The notes beneath the pieces were generated by a model. It ran no database searches and was not told the origin of the DNA. It was given only the letters and a program-made list of their open reading frames with translations. A program made the position numbers and the translations under genes. DNA of 64,000 bases from Cinclus cinclus (Eukaryota > Chordata > Aves > Passeriformes > Cinclidae): NCBI RefSeq assembly GCF_963662255.1, contig NC_085051.1, positions 58,522,654 through 58,586,653 of the forward strand. Reading direction: 5' to 3'. This document shows positions 12,433 to 27,400 of the stretch, in pieces. How positions within the stretch are numbered: position 1 is the first letter of the stretch; each line of letters begins with the position of its first letter.

Positions 12433-15400
12433 CTTAAGGGAGAAAAGAAAAAGAAAGGGAAAAAAAGCGTGTTGGGTTAGTCGGAAGTTACAAGTACACC
12501 ACTGCTGAACTCCAATTCCAAAGGGTTTTATTTAAAAGTATGTTTGTCAGCCATGGATGGAATTAATTCCTTCTTATCTTTACTTAATTAAGCAGTATTT
12601 CCACATTAAGCATCCATTCCCACATTAACAAAAATGTAACATAGGAGCTCATAAACAACTGTAATTGTAAATAACATTCAAGATTTTAGTTCTTGGCTGG
12701 AAACAGCATTTCAGTTCACCACCTCATTATGAAGTTAAAAAACACAACAAACAAATCCCAAACAAACGAATCCCAGCCTCTGTCTCCCAACAGCCTCCCC
12801 CAACACCCAAGCTACCAAACAGGTTAGGGTCCAAAACATGCTTTGAACAAGTAATGAATGTCACAAGAACTTGGCACAAGAGGAATTACTTAATCATTTC
12901 ATATCTTTGACCCTTGATTCCTTCAAATTACATATAGATAAAAGCTCTGAATTGACAGCAGCTGTCAGACACAACATTTGCAGTGAATATTTATGCTCAA
13001 CACAAGAATCACAGAATGGTCTGAGCTGGAAGGCACCTTCAATATTATCCAGTTCCAACCCCTGCCATGGGCAGGGACACCTCCCACTATCCCAGGTTGC
13101 TCCAAGCCTGACCCAACTTGGGGACCAACAAATACCCCACACCCAAATCACTGTGCACCTGAGAAGAATAAGCAGAGTTTTCCGTATTTTTTCCCCTGTG
13201 CTGGTAAGATTCCAGTTGCAGAAAGACCTGTCAGAAATAACTTGGACCAAACCCAAGTCCACGAGTAGGCCAAATTAAGATTCAAAATTGTCTCAGCATT
13301 CTCAAGTACAGGCAAAAAGCTCCAGTGGCCTTAACAAGACATTAATCCCAAAACTAATCACAAAACTTGGGAATTTTTCCGAATTTTTTCTCTCTCTTTT
13401 GTCCACGTGCCATAACTGACAAGCCCCCCCCCCCATAATAAAAACTAATTCTGCCTCTATACTGGTGTCCACCTCAATTATTTAAGGTTCTGCTATTAGC
13501 AAGAGATCCTGGTTGCACAAGAACATGGGCTGAACTAACAAGGACTGGGCTCCATACACGCCCTCACAGTGAACATCCACATATTGAACAGGAGCTGATG
13601 GTCACTGTAGAAAGACCATAGAATGAAAATACCAGCCTGGATCTGTGGAGCAGTTAAAAGTCCATCTGCTTCATGGATTCTGTGGCCTCCCTGCCTTCAG
13701 GCACACACTCCCTTTCCCCCTGGCCTCTCCTGCCTGCTCTCAAGGCTGATTCCTGAGCTACTTCCAAAGCCACCAGGCAGAAAACTTTTCCTTTTTCTCT
13801 CCACGGGGTTTGCTTTCTGCAGTCTGAGGAGTGGCTAAGCCAGTGTGAAAGGGGGAGGCAGCCAGTGGTTAGAGTGGCCTGAAACTCGAGTCAAATATCT
13901 CCATTAAATGGATTTTTAAATCTTATTGGAGGTGACCAGTCTAACCACTGGCTGCCACATTCCAGTGGGCAATTCCACCCGTGTTTCTCAGTGTAGGGGC
14001 ACTGAAAGAACAATAAAGCTGGGAATAACAGTCCAGTGAACAGTAAAGACTTGGAAACAGTTCGTTTTACAAAAAGGAACTAAGAGTCACACATTAAAAT
14101 ATTCATCATTGTAAGTTCTTAAATTACAGCAGGGCAGTGTTGTAGCTGCACACTTAAAACAACCTAATTAAATTCTTAGTTTTGTGACAAGAATGAGAGA
14201 TTGAATTTCTCTAGCTGGCATCTCCCAGAACATTACTGGCAAGTCCTGTGAGCTGATGGAGTACTCCTAACATCCTTCATCCATTAAAATGGATAACTAT
14301 TCATCTGTAAGAAATTATGGAAGCACCATCATTTTGCTGGAGAGGGCTATTTTCTACACATTGTACAACTCCTTAATTCCAATTTAAACAAAACAGTGAA
14401 GCTTAAGGAGGAATCTGACCAGTGTAGATCCACCACGCAGAGAATTATTTATTTGAACTCTCAACTACCAAGGGCTTTCACTTTCTCAAAGGTTCTGTAA
14501 CCTGTCAGAGTGATGTAATAACTCTATTCAACTGCAAGCACCAACACCTGGCAATGCTAAAACACTTCCAGCACTGCAGGTGATTGAGCTGAAGGGAGTG
14601 GTTAAATGCTGAAATACAGGTTTGTTGGAATCCCACTACCTAAGTGAATGCTCATCATGAAAGCAAATTCAAGAGATTTGCTCTGGTATTTCTAAGGAAG
14701 TCTCAGCACAATGAAAAGGAATTCCCTGATCTCAACCTACTGCAGTTGAAGACCTGTTTTTGTTATCTGAAAAGGAAACACAGGCATATTTTATTCAGAT
14801 TTCGTTAGCTTCCTCTGGTGAAGAACGCATCTCTTCCTGTGTGAGATTTTTCAATCAAGCTCCAAACCTTCAATTGTTACATTTATTTCTGCTCTTGTGG
14901 GTCATTCTGTTGTACACACAGGCCTGTTAAATCCTCTGATAACACAATAACACCCCCCCCAAAAGGGCAGCAAAGCTCTGATTAGATTTCTGCTCAAGTT
15001 GCAACTCTTTGAAGGTTGTGACATTCTCTTTTTATATTAAATTTCATAAACCTAACATTTTAGCTCCACTCTAGTATTAACTGGGCTTAGAAGCAAGAAG
15101 ATTTCTCTCTTAAGAGTGGAGTGCAATGGCCCTCGTAGCTACATTTTCATACCTTGAATTTATTCCTGAGCTGAAGCCAACTGGAGTGGTCAAGTTTTTT
15201 TGCTTCTTCAGTTCAAACTTGAAGGATCTCAGGTTTAAAACTCAAGTCATAGAATGGATACAGCCAAATCAAATTAAGAAAGTCCTCTCAACACTCACAA
15301 AGGAGGTTGTATTTTTACTTTTACATCTGACAGATCATCAGACTCAAGTTATGAGGGCCTGTCCAGTGTCCTCAATCAATTTAACTGCCTTAACTTTTGA

Positions 15401-18400
15401 AGAGAGGCAGTACCCAAAATCTAAGAATTCGTACTTTACATGTTTCGTAGGTTAAGGAGAAACTAAAAATATCAGTAGTGCAATGATCTCAAATAGGATT
15501 CCATAAGAATAGACATTTCATTTTTACTAGCATGGTGCTGAATTAAAATGACACACCTACTAGTGTGGTCAAAAACCCCACTCTAAATCACCCTGAAGTT
15601 TCAATGAAAAGTTCCATGAGAGTTTGTGGTTCTCTTTCACGTTCCACATTTTTGCTTAAAAAAGGTTTTTGAAGTCCCCACTTATTTTCTTATTTTCATT
15701 AGTTACCACTTGCACGGCACATTGTTTTAGTAATATGAAGTGAATGGATTGTCTGCAGTTTCCACAGTCATTTGTTACAGATGGAAAACCTGCATATGAA
15801 CAACTTCTCCTTTCTATTGTATTTAAGGGATGTAACAGTTCCACAGGATGGTCTTTAGCTGTAGAGTTTTGGGAAATTGCTTGCCAGCAAACACAGTACA
15901 AAGAACAGCCAGACACCAACCTTGCTGCAGTAAGCACATGCTTTTCTTTTTCAAACTGGAAGAAAAATATTTCCAAAACTGGAGTTGGCAGTAGAACTGC
16001 TCACCTTCACCTGATTTATTTCCATAGTTTTCACCTTTTCTGTGCATGCAGCCCATAGTTATCCTAAATCACTGTGATCGACTGGAAACTCAGCCCATTA
16101 CAGTTCACTACCCCAAATATCAGAATTCACTAACATCAAATACTTGAGCAAGTCACAGAGGTAAAAAAAGATACAAATCAGAGATCCCCAAGTTTTGTAA
16201 TGTTATATGCAGCCACTCCAGCTGGAAGCTGCTGTGGAGTACTTTCTTCAGGCCTGAAGGTTATTTCTGGTTCAAGCACCCACCCCCAAGACCAGATCAC
16301 TTCCCTGGTTTCTATTCTAATGTAGGCCATGGCCAGCTCCATGGCCAGCTCCTCCCCTGCACACAGATTCCATTCCAGTCAATTCATCTCCTCACTTCCT
16401 CACTCCACAGCTTTCCCAGAGAAACCACCCCTTTGGAAGATTTTGCAGTCAGCAGAAGCTGCCTCTCAGGCAGGGTGCTGACCACCAAATCACTCATTCC
16501 ATAGGCCTGCCTTGGTTTATTCCCACTAAAACAGCCTACAGGGGAAAAAAAATGTCCTTGAACACCAGAACATTGCAGCAGCCTTTGAAATGCCACCTAT
16601 CAGCTGTGATTTGTCAAGATTTTCATCTGTGGTGTTGTATAAATCCTTTGTTTTTCAGGACTCAATGCTGGTACCTCCAAAGCCAGATCTGTGATGCTTT
16701 GAAAAGCAACACACTGAGTGAGGCATTTATCAGATTATATGCCACAAATTATTAAAATTAAGTCTATTTACTGCATCTATGCCATAATTAGATTGAAGGG
16801 AAGAGTTTCCAAGCAGCCTTTGGAAATTTTTCACGACACCCACAGCTGCATATTCATGTTTTTAATCCTATTCCAAGCAAGTTTCAGAAAATAGCATTTT
16901 GTTTTTAATTGCACTCCATCTTATCTCAAAAAGCAGTATCTTTTTATTTTCATCAGGATTCTGATTTTATTAGAAGATGCAGAAAAATACCTTAAAAGCT
17001 GCAGGGATGATTAAACTATTTATACGCCTCACACAGACAAATTATTGTGATGCACTACTTCATGTTTGATGAGCTTTAAGCATCAATTAATCAGAAATTG
17101 ATCTCCTGACAATTGTTGTGAAAACTGGTGAGAGCCAAGAGTTGGGCAGAGCTTTTCATGGGTGCCTAGTTAGATTTTTCAGATTCTGGTCTGACTGAAA
17201 ACTCAGCACTCCATCATGTAGTACAAGTAACCAGCATCCTTATTCTGCACCATTTTGGGTATGTGGAAGAAGCTTAGTCAGTGGGAAAGAAAAAATAAAA
17301 AACCAAACCATGAAAACACTGGCTGTTTGGCTGTGATAACCCTATATGTGGAAACGAACAACAAATAAAAGTAAGTGTGGGTATGCCTCAATTGATGGTG
17401 CAGAAAAGTCAATAAAATACTCTGCTTGTATTCCAGGCTCCCTAAAGGGCTCCCAGTTCAAAATTTAGTGCCAGCACAAGACTCAGACTGGTGCAAAAGC
17501 CCCCCAAAAGCAGGGGATGAGTTTGGAATCAGCATTCTAACAAAGAGCAGCTCCAAAGCCATGGCTGCACCCATCCAGCACACAATTCAAGGAGTCTGAA
17601 TTGTAGTGCCTTCAAATAAAGAGACAGACTCTGAGAAATGCCCTCTGCCCCTGGTCCAAAGCATTTATACAGTACCAGAGATGAAAATCTGTGACTAAAA
17701 CTTACTTAATGAGACCTCACTGCAGACCTGCAAGCCTTATCACATTTATTTAATGTTTATGGAGATTAAAAAAAAAAAAAAAAAAAAAAAAAAGGGATCT
17801 TGGGTTAATATGACAGTGGTAGAGGAAAAAGACAGACACAGAAGAGGTTACTGTTATAGGTCGCCTGTTAGACAGTCCAATCTAGAAATCAATTTACATG
17901 AGCAGTAGCACACAGACATTCAGCAATTACACAGTAATGACTGCAACTCAGAGCTCGAGTAGAAACATCCAGTTCTACTTCTGACTCTCTAATAACAGTG
18001 GGCAATTCACTTCCCTTCTCTGCATTTCACTTCTGCAGCTGTGGTGTGAACACTGCAACCCTGATACTGAAATATTTTGCATTTTTTAAAAAATCTTGAC
18101 TAGTCTAGAAATGGGAAATCAACTCAAGACCATAGTGGAAAGCAATGGGGAAAAACAAACCAACCAACCAACCAACCTCTTGATTAGTTCAGTGTAGCCA
18201 GGTAGTTAAAGAGATTAGAGGAAAGCATTTTAGAAACCATGACAGAAGCAAGAAGCCAAAATAAAGAACTTAAAAGAATTAAAGACTGCACTGTACTGCC
18301 CAAGTACAACATAAATTACAAGGTGAGGGGGAAGAAGACACCAGCAAGCAGAGGCATGAAGGGATCTGAGGGGAAGAATAAATCTCCCAATGAATGAAGC

Positions 18401-21400
18401 CAGAGCATAGGCAGGGATAATGCAAGAAGCAAAACACAAGTGGAAAAATAAACTGGAGCGTGTGCCAGAAGTCCTGGGAACCAACTGTAGCTTTGCATAA
18501 GAAACTTCCCACGGGGCAGTGGGACAATTGAGGGAGCAGGGGGACAATCGAGGGAGCAGCTGAAGCAAGATAACAGAGAGATCAAAGGGTCATTAACTAC
18601 TGAAATGACACACTGAAATGACAGTGCTCACATACCAGGAACAACTGCATTGTGCCAAGGGGCTGGAAGCTAAAGGGACAGATAACCTGGTTAAGGAGGA
18701 TGGATGAGTGCAGGGATAGCTCCTCACAAGTTAAACAAGGCACATAACCATAGAGGTGCTTTAGGTATATATTTATAATTTTTTTTTAGAAAGCAGGAAC
18801 TGTAATCTGGTGAAAGAGAAACAACTCTTAGGGCAGGGAGGTTTGCCAGTGATTCAGTCACTGTCCTTGCAGTCTGTGGTGCTGTGCTAAGCCACTGCAG
18901 CTCTGCTCTGTGCAGTGTCACAACAGCCTGATGAGTGGCTGTGATAAATCCACATTCTGCAGCAGCACAGCACACGCTGTTCTGGGGCTCTGTGTACTCT
19001 GAAGGGATGGAAGGGCTACACAGGACATACTCATCCCACTGTTCAAACTGGGGCCCTTGCAGGAAGATGGGCCCGAGTGAAGGCTGAGGCAGCTTCACAA
19101 GGTAAATTGCTGAATTTCAGCACTTAGGACAAATTTAGAAAGTCCATCTCCTATTTGTGCCATAATTTTTTTTTTTCCTGAGGTTGTTTTCCCTTTTATT
19201 ATAAAGGAGCTTCTTACCAACTTATTTCCCACCTAAAAAAAGTCCTGCAGAAGAAAAACCTGTGAAATGAATCCACATACAAGAGTGCAAACCATTTGCA
19301 TTATGGAAATTTTGATTATAAAATCTTACCTCATCACAATCTCCTTCAACCATAGCATAAATAGCTTTCTTAACCAAGTTTGTACCTGAAACACAGATTT
19401 CAATAAGTGTCAGAGTTGCAGTGCAGAACAAAAATGCCAGTTTATATATGACTAATGTGTGCTACCTACATGACATGACACCTGGGGAAAGAAAAACAAG
19501 AAGTTGCAGTCAAGCTGCAGTCTCAAGTTTGAACACTAAAATAATCTGTGAAGTTATCCAGAGACTCAGCTCGAGTGCAAGATTCTTGTAACACAAGGAT
19601 ATTAGAAACAGGCTGCTAAGCTCAACATGGTGTTAAATATAGCCTTCCAAGATGTGATTCATTCCTTTTTGTTGCATTTAAAGTCAAAATCTGCTGGCCA
19701 TGTACTTGAAGGACATTCATCTTCCATGGGAATTTCCTCTTACTAAAACAAATACTTCTATTAGTAACAGAACTTATGAAACCATTGTTCTTGTGGCTCA
19801 CTCCCATTTGGGTTTGCTAGTACCTAATAATATTCTTGAAACTCATCCCTTCCCCTCAGTCAAGTATTAATTTAATTTTTTAATCATTATTTGTCATCTA
19901 TTTCACAACAGTTCTACAAATGTAATATCCCTACCTGTCTGTAGAATTGGGGTGAAATTGAAAGTTGATTTCAAAGTTATTAGTGAAAAAAACTGCTGTT
20001 CAGTGAAATTGCATAAATCTTACTTCCATAAGAAGGCTATGGAAAAGGAAAAAAAAACCCAAGGAATCTACAGAATGTTTTAAAATAGTCTCAAAACTTT
20101 ATTCAATTTTCATTGAATGTTATGATAAAACTGTTCTACATTTAAAGGAGATCTTCAGATCAACAGCACACTTTGAGAAACAGCAAGGGGCAAATGTAGG
20201 AAAAAGTTAATGTATAAGAGCAAGCAAGGTTTTAAAGATAAATTCTATGTATGTAATTCTAATTTAACAAACTGACTAAAGTGAGGGAAAAGTCTTGCAG
20301 TGAGCTTCATAATAACAGCATTAGCTCTCATTTACTTCTGAATCCAAGCACCTGCAATTAAATTATGGCAGACTCCTTCATGACTCAGCTAAAAGGAAAG
20401 GAGAGACAGTGATTTCTCAGTATTCTCTTCCTCTGCTCCACTACAGAAACCAACAATGGCTTTTGAATTGCACTGGGGAAATAAAAAATCTGCACATGCT
20501 TGAACAGTCATGGTAATGTGTTTTTTTGGAGGTTTTTTCTGGAAGAGAGCAAACACAATGATACACTCTGCAATGGATCACTGTATTATTTGATTGCAAG
20601 TAATTTTCTGTCTTTAATCACAGAAGTATGAGCTGTTCAGTGTGGATGAGTGGTGAAGCACAGTTCTAAACTTTGGAGCTGACATCTACATTTAGTTAAA
20701 AATACCTTACAAAATGCAATTTCACAATAACCAGCATGAAAATATTAAGTTTTATAAGAACATATATTTAATTAAGCCAAGTTGGCTAACTGGTGTTAGA
20801 ATGAAAATCCCTTCACCAGGGCAAAACTGATTAATGAGGAAGGGCAAACTCCCTGCCAGGAGTGATTTCCTTACCACGTAACTTCCCAACAAAACAGATC
20901 TCCATTTCAATCATTCAAGTAACAATACACAGCTATTTTTCTTCCCTGATTAATACAATAATGAGCTCCATACATTCTCCCTGACAGATAATATATGCAT
21001 AATTTATAGGGGGAAGTCAGGAAATAAGCTCACTGTAAAAGAGGAGCCTGAACACAACATGGAAATACAGGGATGAGGGCACACACAAAACCACAAAGCA
21101 GTTCCCACTGTTGTTATTTGGCAGTGGCAAGGGGCTGCTACCTGCTTTTCTTTTTAGCCTTATCAGATCCCAGGTGTGAACCTCACAGGGCATTTCAGGT
21201 TATTTTAACAAAATCAGAAAAGCCACTGGGGAGCTCGTGTGGTTGAGTAAGGCAGGGATGACACACAAAGCACCACATCCTGAAGTTTGGTTCAGCTTAA
21301 ATCTTTATGACAGCTACAGTTAGCCCAGCTAGAGGATTTAAGGAAGAAAGAACAAAAAAGGCTATTCTTACCAATTCCTTTTCTTCTGTATTTGGAATCC

Positions 21401-24400
21401 ACTGCTAACATGGCTATATAACCTCTGCGGAACATCTTTTTGTGCATATCCAGCTTGCAGACGATGGCACCTACACACTCCTCACCTACCATGGCCTTAA
21501 AGACAAACATACACGGATGGAATTCTCAGTTTGGGATCCACAGTGCTGCCAAAAGCAGTAAACCAGTTCATTTTTCAAGTGAAAGAGCCACACAAAATTT
21601 GTATGAAGCTATGAAAAGGTAACGACGTAAATTTTAGAAGCGCCTCCTAAAGTATTACTACAATTAAAAGACTAAATTGCTTTATTACATTCCAATAAAG
21701 TTCCAAGTCAATTAACCAATGAATTATTCCTGGAGAGAACCACATTATCATTTCACAAAGTCTACAGGCAAGAGCATGTGTGATTAAAAAGGGAAAATAA
21801 ATAAAAGATCGAGTTAAGGCATAAATTACCCTTTCACATGGGCTTCTGCAGAAGAAAAAAAAGTCCATTCCTGTTTTATAGTGATCTGAATTTTCCAGTA
21901 CAAGGGCTGTGGTAGATAACATGCTTTTGTCTGGTTTTAGTGTCAAGGCCACAAAGGATCAGAGAAAAGGGTTGCTGCATTTAATCTTTAGACACTGTCG
22001 TTTTCAGTCATATGACACCCGGAGAACAAACAAAAAAGCACAGTTAATTTCACACACTTTAACTATTGGGAGATTTCATTTGTTAAGAGCTATGCACTGG
22101 CCGTTAATCCCAATGGCATTGTCACAGTAACCGTGGTCAAGGAGACTTTGGCATTCTGAAATATTAACAAGGAAAACCCCAAAAAGGAAAGGACCCAACT
22201 CCTCCCCAAACACTCATCAAATCACTTGCACACCAAGTGTGTTCACCAAAATTTTACCACGAGAGAAAGGAAAACTGAGTCATGTTAACTGTAGGATCAG
22301 GCAGCATAAGGGATTAATGACATTATAACCTGCAGCAGTAAAACTGAATAATGCTGCAGAGTGGGACAGCATCCAAGGGGAAAACAAATTCCTGTGCACT
22401 CAGGAAAGATGGGCAGAGATAAAAAAACTCATAATTTTAGATATGGGCGTGTGAGTGGATCCACAGCCTTTGTCAGACCTGCAGGGAGGACCAGCCTTGG
22501 GCCCAAGTACAGCAGCTAAACCAGGACTACAGCACATGACTGGCACAAGCATGTGCTGGCACAAGAGCTGCTGGATAATCCAAATTTATGACTCTAAGAC
22601 ATGTCAAATGAAAAGGACTTGCTAGAGCCAGTACTGCCAGGCCTCAGTGCAGCCACCTGTGAACCCAGAGCTCACTACTCCCAAGTCTGTGGTATAAACT
22701 CAACCACCTGAACCTTCATGCACAGCTTGTAGGCTAAAGCTCCATGGACAGAAGATTGCTTCCTGCAGGTCATACTGTAGGCACAGTCTCTTCACCCCAA
22801 AAAGAATAAAGTATTTGAACATCTCCACCTGGATGCTGGGTTATTAACCAAGCCAGCTGTCAAACAGGAGCTGCAGCACAGGGGCAATGAAGCAGCCAAA
22901 AAAAGTACAGGCTGCAGTTCCAAAGCCCTATGATACAGCATGATCCTAATTCCATTTCTAATGTAGCTGAAGCAAATATAACTATTGCTAAGTTTTTATT
23001 TGGCAGGAAAACACATTTCAGTAGTATCCAAGAACAACCCTGAACAATCTACCCAGTGGTTCTTAAAACAACAAACAAAAACCGTAGCATGATCTAACTG
23101 GACTGAAACACAGAGCCTCTAAGCAGTCTTTCATTTTTTTCATTTATTCCAAAACAGAGTTTATTCCACAGAAAAGAGGAGCTGTGCCCATACTCAAACA
23201 GTGTATGCAAAGTTTCAGCTCAAGGCAAGTTCTGTATCTCAGCTCAGACCTGAGAAAAGTAGGGAGTTAAATAAAGAGTATCATCAAACAGACTGCTCAG
23301 AACATTGCTATAATTATGCAGAGTACCTAGATGTAATCTTATACCTCACTAAAAAAAAAAAACAAAAAAAAAAAAAACACACCACAAACTAGCAAAGTTG
23401 TGCTTTGCCCCGGAGTGAACACGTGCAAACTGTTGATCCTAACAGTTATGTGGAGAATTTTTAAGATATATGTTTGGTTTTTTTAACATGCTAGACACTT
23501 CATATCTGAGCTCTTTCTTGTCCAAGGCACTTTTTGGGAAAGTTATATTCATTAATCATATATTTAAAATGCTAAATGAAGAGCAAAGAATTTTGTTTCA
23601 ATGATCAAAGAAGCAAATACCCACTGGTTTTACCACTGCTGCCAGAGAGCTGAATAAAGAATGACTCTGTTACCAGTTCTCCAAACACTTACATCTATTT
23701 CTCTGTCTTTAGGCAGGTTAAGTCTGGCAGTTAATCTACACCTGTTCCACTCATGAAGGGAGTGCTGCATTTCCACCTCATTTAGAGGGGGTTTTGCTGC
23801 CTTTCCTCTCCTTTCCAACCTCATCTAAAGCTGGAAATGAAGCCAAACTGTGATGCGAAACTTTGCAATTTAATTTCCTGGAGAAGGTTAAACTGTGTGA
23901 ATAAAAAAAAAAAACCTAGGCTGAAATAGGGAGAGTTGTGAGGAGGGTGGAAAAGTAGCTCCCACACAACATCATTTAGGAAAAGATAATCATGGGCCAA
24001 ATTTTTCTTTCAGGTATATGAGAGTACTTCTAAACATGCAATTTTCTACAAACAGAATTCAGCTTAAGTCCATATTATAAACTCCACAGAGTACTATAAG
24101 GTTTACTCCAATACTAGGTTATTAGTAGCAGGATTAACATACATTAATCCAAATCCAATATTTGCATCATCTTTGTTCCTATGAATAAGTTTAAATGCCT
24201 AAAACAAGACAGATTTTAATATACTGGAAGAGCTAGTAGAGAAATCTCTGTAAATCAGCAAGAACATTACTTTCTACATAATTAATCAATTTGTATTAAT
24301 TTCATTATCAAAGATGGCATTATGTCTGCCAGCCACAGTCTGAGTATGCATTTGATATCCAGATCCTGTGAATTTTGTTTGAAGGAGATTAAAATAGCCA

Positions 24401-27400
24401 GCTAGCCCCAAAAGGGAAACATTTTGCAATTCAAACAGAGCAGAACCTGCACTGCTACACTGAATTTTCCTTTCACACCTGCACCAAAGTCCATCCCAAA
24501 GTATCCCAGCCCCAGCTCGGTAGGAAGCAGCTCACATTCAGGGACCGTGTTGCTGAATGCCATGACAGAATACATTCAGGGTAACGGGTTTAACCTCAGC
24601 CTGGCACTTCAGCCACAGCCCTTCCCAGTACCACGTCCCTCTGCTTCCCCTCCATGAACCTGGACAGCAGCAATTCCCTCCTGTGTGAGGAACACCCTCT
24701 GGAACAGCTGCTCTGGCTGTTGTCACCTGCTCAGGTGCTGCAGGGACTTCAGTCTCCACAAGCCACCGACAGCAAGAGACTGTCTGAAGGCGTGATCACT
24801 CCTCAAAACAAACTGGAATACTAAGCTTGCAAATTCTCCTGCAAAACTTCTTCCTACACCTGCCATGAGGCCAGGAGGACTTCTCAGACAACCTCCTAAC
24901 TTTTCTGGTTCTTCCTTTAAGCCCCAGGTTTTCCACAACTGAAGAACAGGGATGATGTCTTACAAGTCTTAATTTCAACACACCAAGACTCTTGAATCAA
25001 ATCCAATTTTAAAAAAATGCAAAGCATTAGTATAAAACAAGACTTAACTGCAGTCATTTAGGATTTACAACACATTTAAAACCACTTACATGGAATTAAT
25101 AGGTTATTTTTAAACTTGTGAAAGTTTAAATTATAAATGCTGCTATAGCTAGTGGCAAAGTTAAGAACCCAATAAAAGCACAGATTTTCTAGATTCTTCT
25201 TAAAAGGCAGCTGAGTGGTACAGTGAATTACAGGAGAGGTTACGACACTCAGCCAGAACTCTGCTTTTATTACATTCTCTCTTATCCAAACTCTGGTACA
25301 GAGCAAGGTTGCCTAAGCTCACCTCTCCCACGCTAAAGGATTTTGAAAACAATTTTCTGAAATCTTTAATTTATCAGTCTGAAATGCAAGCTTCAGAACT
25401 TTAGCACTGTTAAGACTAGAAGCTACGAAACCACTTTAAAAGAAAGCGATAACATTGAAAATGCATTTACAATCCATCTGGGGACAAAGATGTAACACTG
25501 CTTAAAAATACTCCACATGAAACACAAGATGCCCCTTGTCCCTGTCATTTTTTGGCAGAGGAGTGATTATCACTTGAGGATAATCTGGGCTGACAGAGCT
25601 TCTGAGAATAAGTAAAAACCTAATACACAGTGCAAACCTGCTCTTCTGAAGACAGGCAAAACATGAGTTTAACCAGACAGTTGGAGCTTTACAGAATCCC
25701 AGAATGATTTCATTTGGAAAAGACCTTTAAGATCGTCTTGTTCCAACCCCCTGCCATGGACAGGGACACCTTCCACTGGAAGTTTATGGAGGAAAATGTT
25801 ATTGGACCTTGCCACAGTCCAGATACTGCTGCAGTGTGACACCTCAGCACTGAGCAGTATTCCCAAGTTGCTACCCCTAAAGTCAGGACAACAGTTATGT
25901 GGATAAACGAGATATTAAATTTAACAGGGTTTTAAGACTTCAGTATCTCCAGGTCCTTTTAAAGTGGAATAGTAACTTCTTCTCTGAGTGTACAATTAGG
26001 AAGTGGTCTGAGCCCAAAGAATTCTGGTCACTGCTGACCAGTCAGGGTTGGTCCTCTGCCTTCTCTCCAGCTGTGCACTGCCACCCCTTCTCTTGCACCC
26101 ATGCCTGGGGCATCCTACAGGAATCTATTTGGAGCTCTAAACCAAGAGCATCACCCTAAAACAACTAGATACACATTTATAAGTATATGCTGGTCAGAGG
26201 GGTATCTTGGCTTCCAAAATCACAGAAACACAGGGGCTGGCATGAGGCAGGAAGAGGGAGTTGAAGAGAAAGGAAAAACAAGTGGCAGCCTAGGCTGCAC
26301 CAGCCCTTAGAGCAGCTGGGCAACTTGGCAAGGCCAAGCCAAAATTCAGCAAGTTTCAAATCCATGCAATAAAGTTAATAATGTCCCCAGAAATTAGCTT
26401 AGCATTGTCAGGACAGGGAAATTATGTTTTAGATGGTTCCCTGAATAAATCACCAGAAAGAGGCAAGTGTTGATTATTTAGGGAAAATGCACATCGCATC
26501 TTACATTTCAGTGGTGTTAAGTCCTTTCCCCTCACAGGGAGAGAAAAGGAAAGATGCCATGACAGCACAGGGAAGACAAGTTAATGTGCTCTGGAAAGAG
26601 TTTTTAAATGGTGATGGTGAAATTCAGTAAAGAAATTGACTGAACCCTTAAAGATATTTTTCCAAATACAATCAAATCACAGGCTAACCCCTCTTCCCAA
26701 AACACTCAAAACTCAGCCAAAACCTGAAACCAGAAGGGTGTGTGAGGCCACAAAGCATTAAAGACAAATGATTCTCTGAGATCAGGCACTAAGCTTCATT
26801 TTCACCATCCTGACACTCCTCACAAATTGAAATATGCAGTCCCTGACTGAAGATAAATATTTTAAAGCAATTTATTAGGGAGAAGTAGTTCAGGAATCCA
26901 TTAACTGCAGGAACAAATTATATTTTATAGAACAGAAATTTTCAAGACAACCTCTAAGAAACAAACCTCAAAAGTATTAAAACCACTCACAAAAAACCCA
27001 AAACCCCACACATGAATTTGACTCAGCATGCTGCAAGACCTTCAAATTATTAAGCAGGTAACAATTTGCTGGCTTTAGACACTCACAGCCATATATTATT
27101 CTCTACACTTTAATGTACTTTATATTGTTTTACCTTTCAAACAAATGGCAAATACACTGAGTTCAAGAAAAGTTTTGTTGATTCAGGGCTATCAAAAAAT
27201 GAAACTGTCACTACAAAATAAACTTTCTCTTCCTTGAGTGATATCTTACTCTTTAAATGCACTTATTAGAAATCATCTGTTTTAGTTCTCTGTCAAACAA
27301 TTTGTCACTGCTCTTCTCACAGCAAAATTCTCCAGTTATTCCCTGACAACAAAAAAACCCATAATCACTGAAAGTCTAAACAAATGCACTGTGATTTGAG

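Larger units (their letters stand above)
12433..19329 (-). other. NAA30: NAA30 intron 4 (about 6.9 kb)
   Basis: This intron lies between the third and fourth coding exons. It holds a CR1 fragment (13006-13122), a 21-bp inverted repeat (13857-13956), a 26-nt poly(A) run (17768-17793), an (AACC)n run and a 20-bp tandem duplication (18521-18560). No coding sequence was recognised. Confidence 0.85.
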
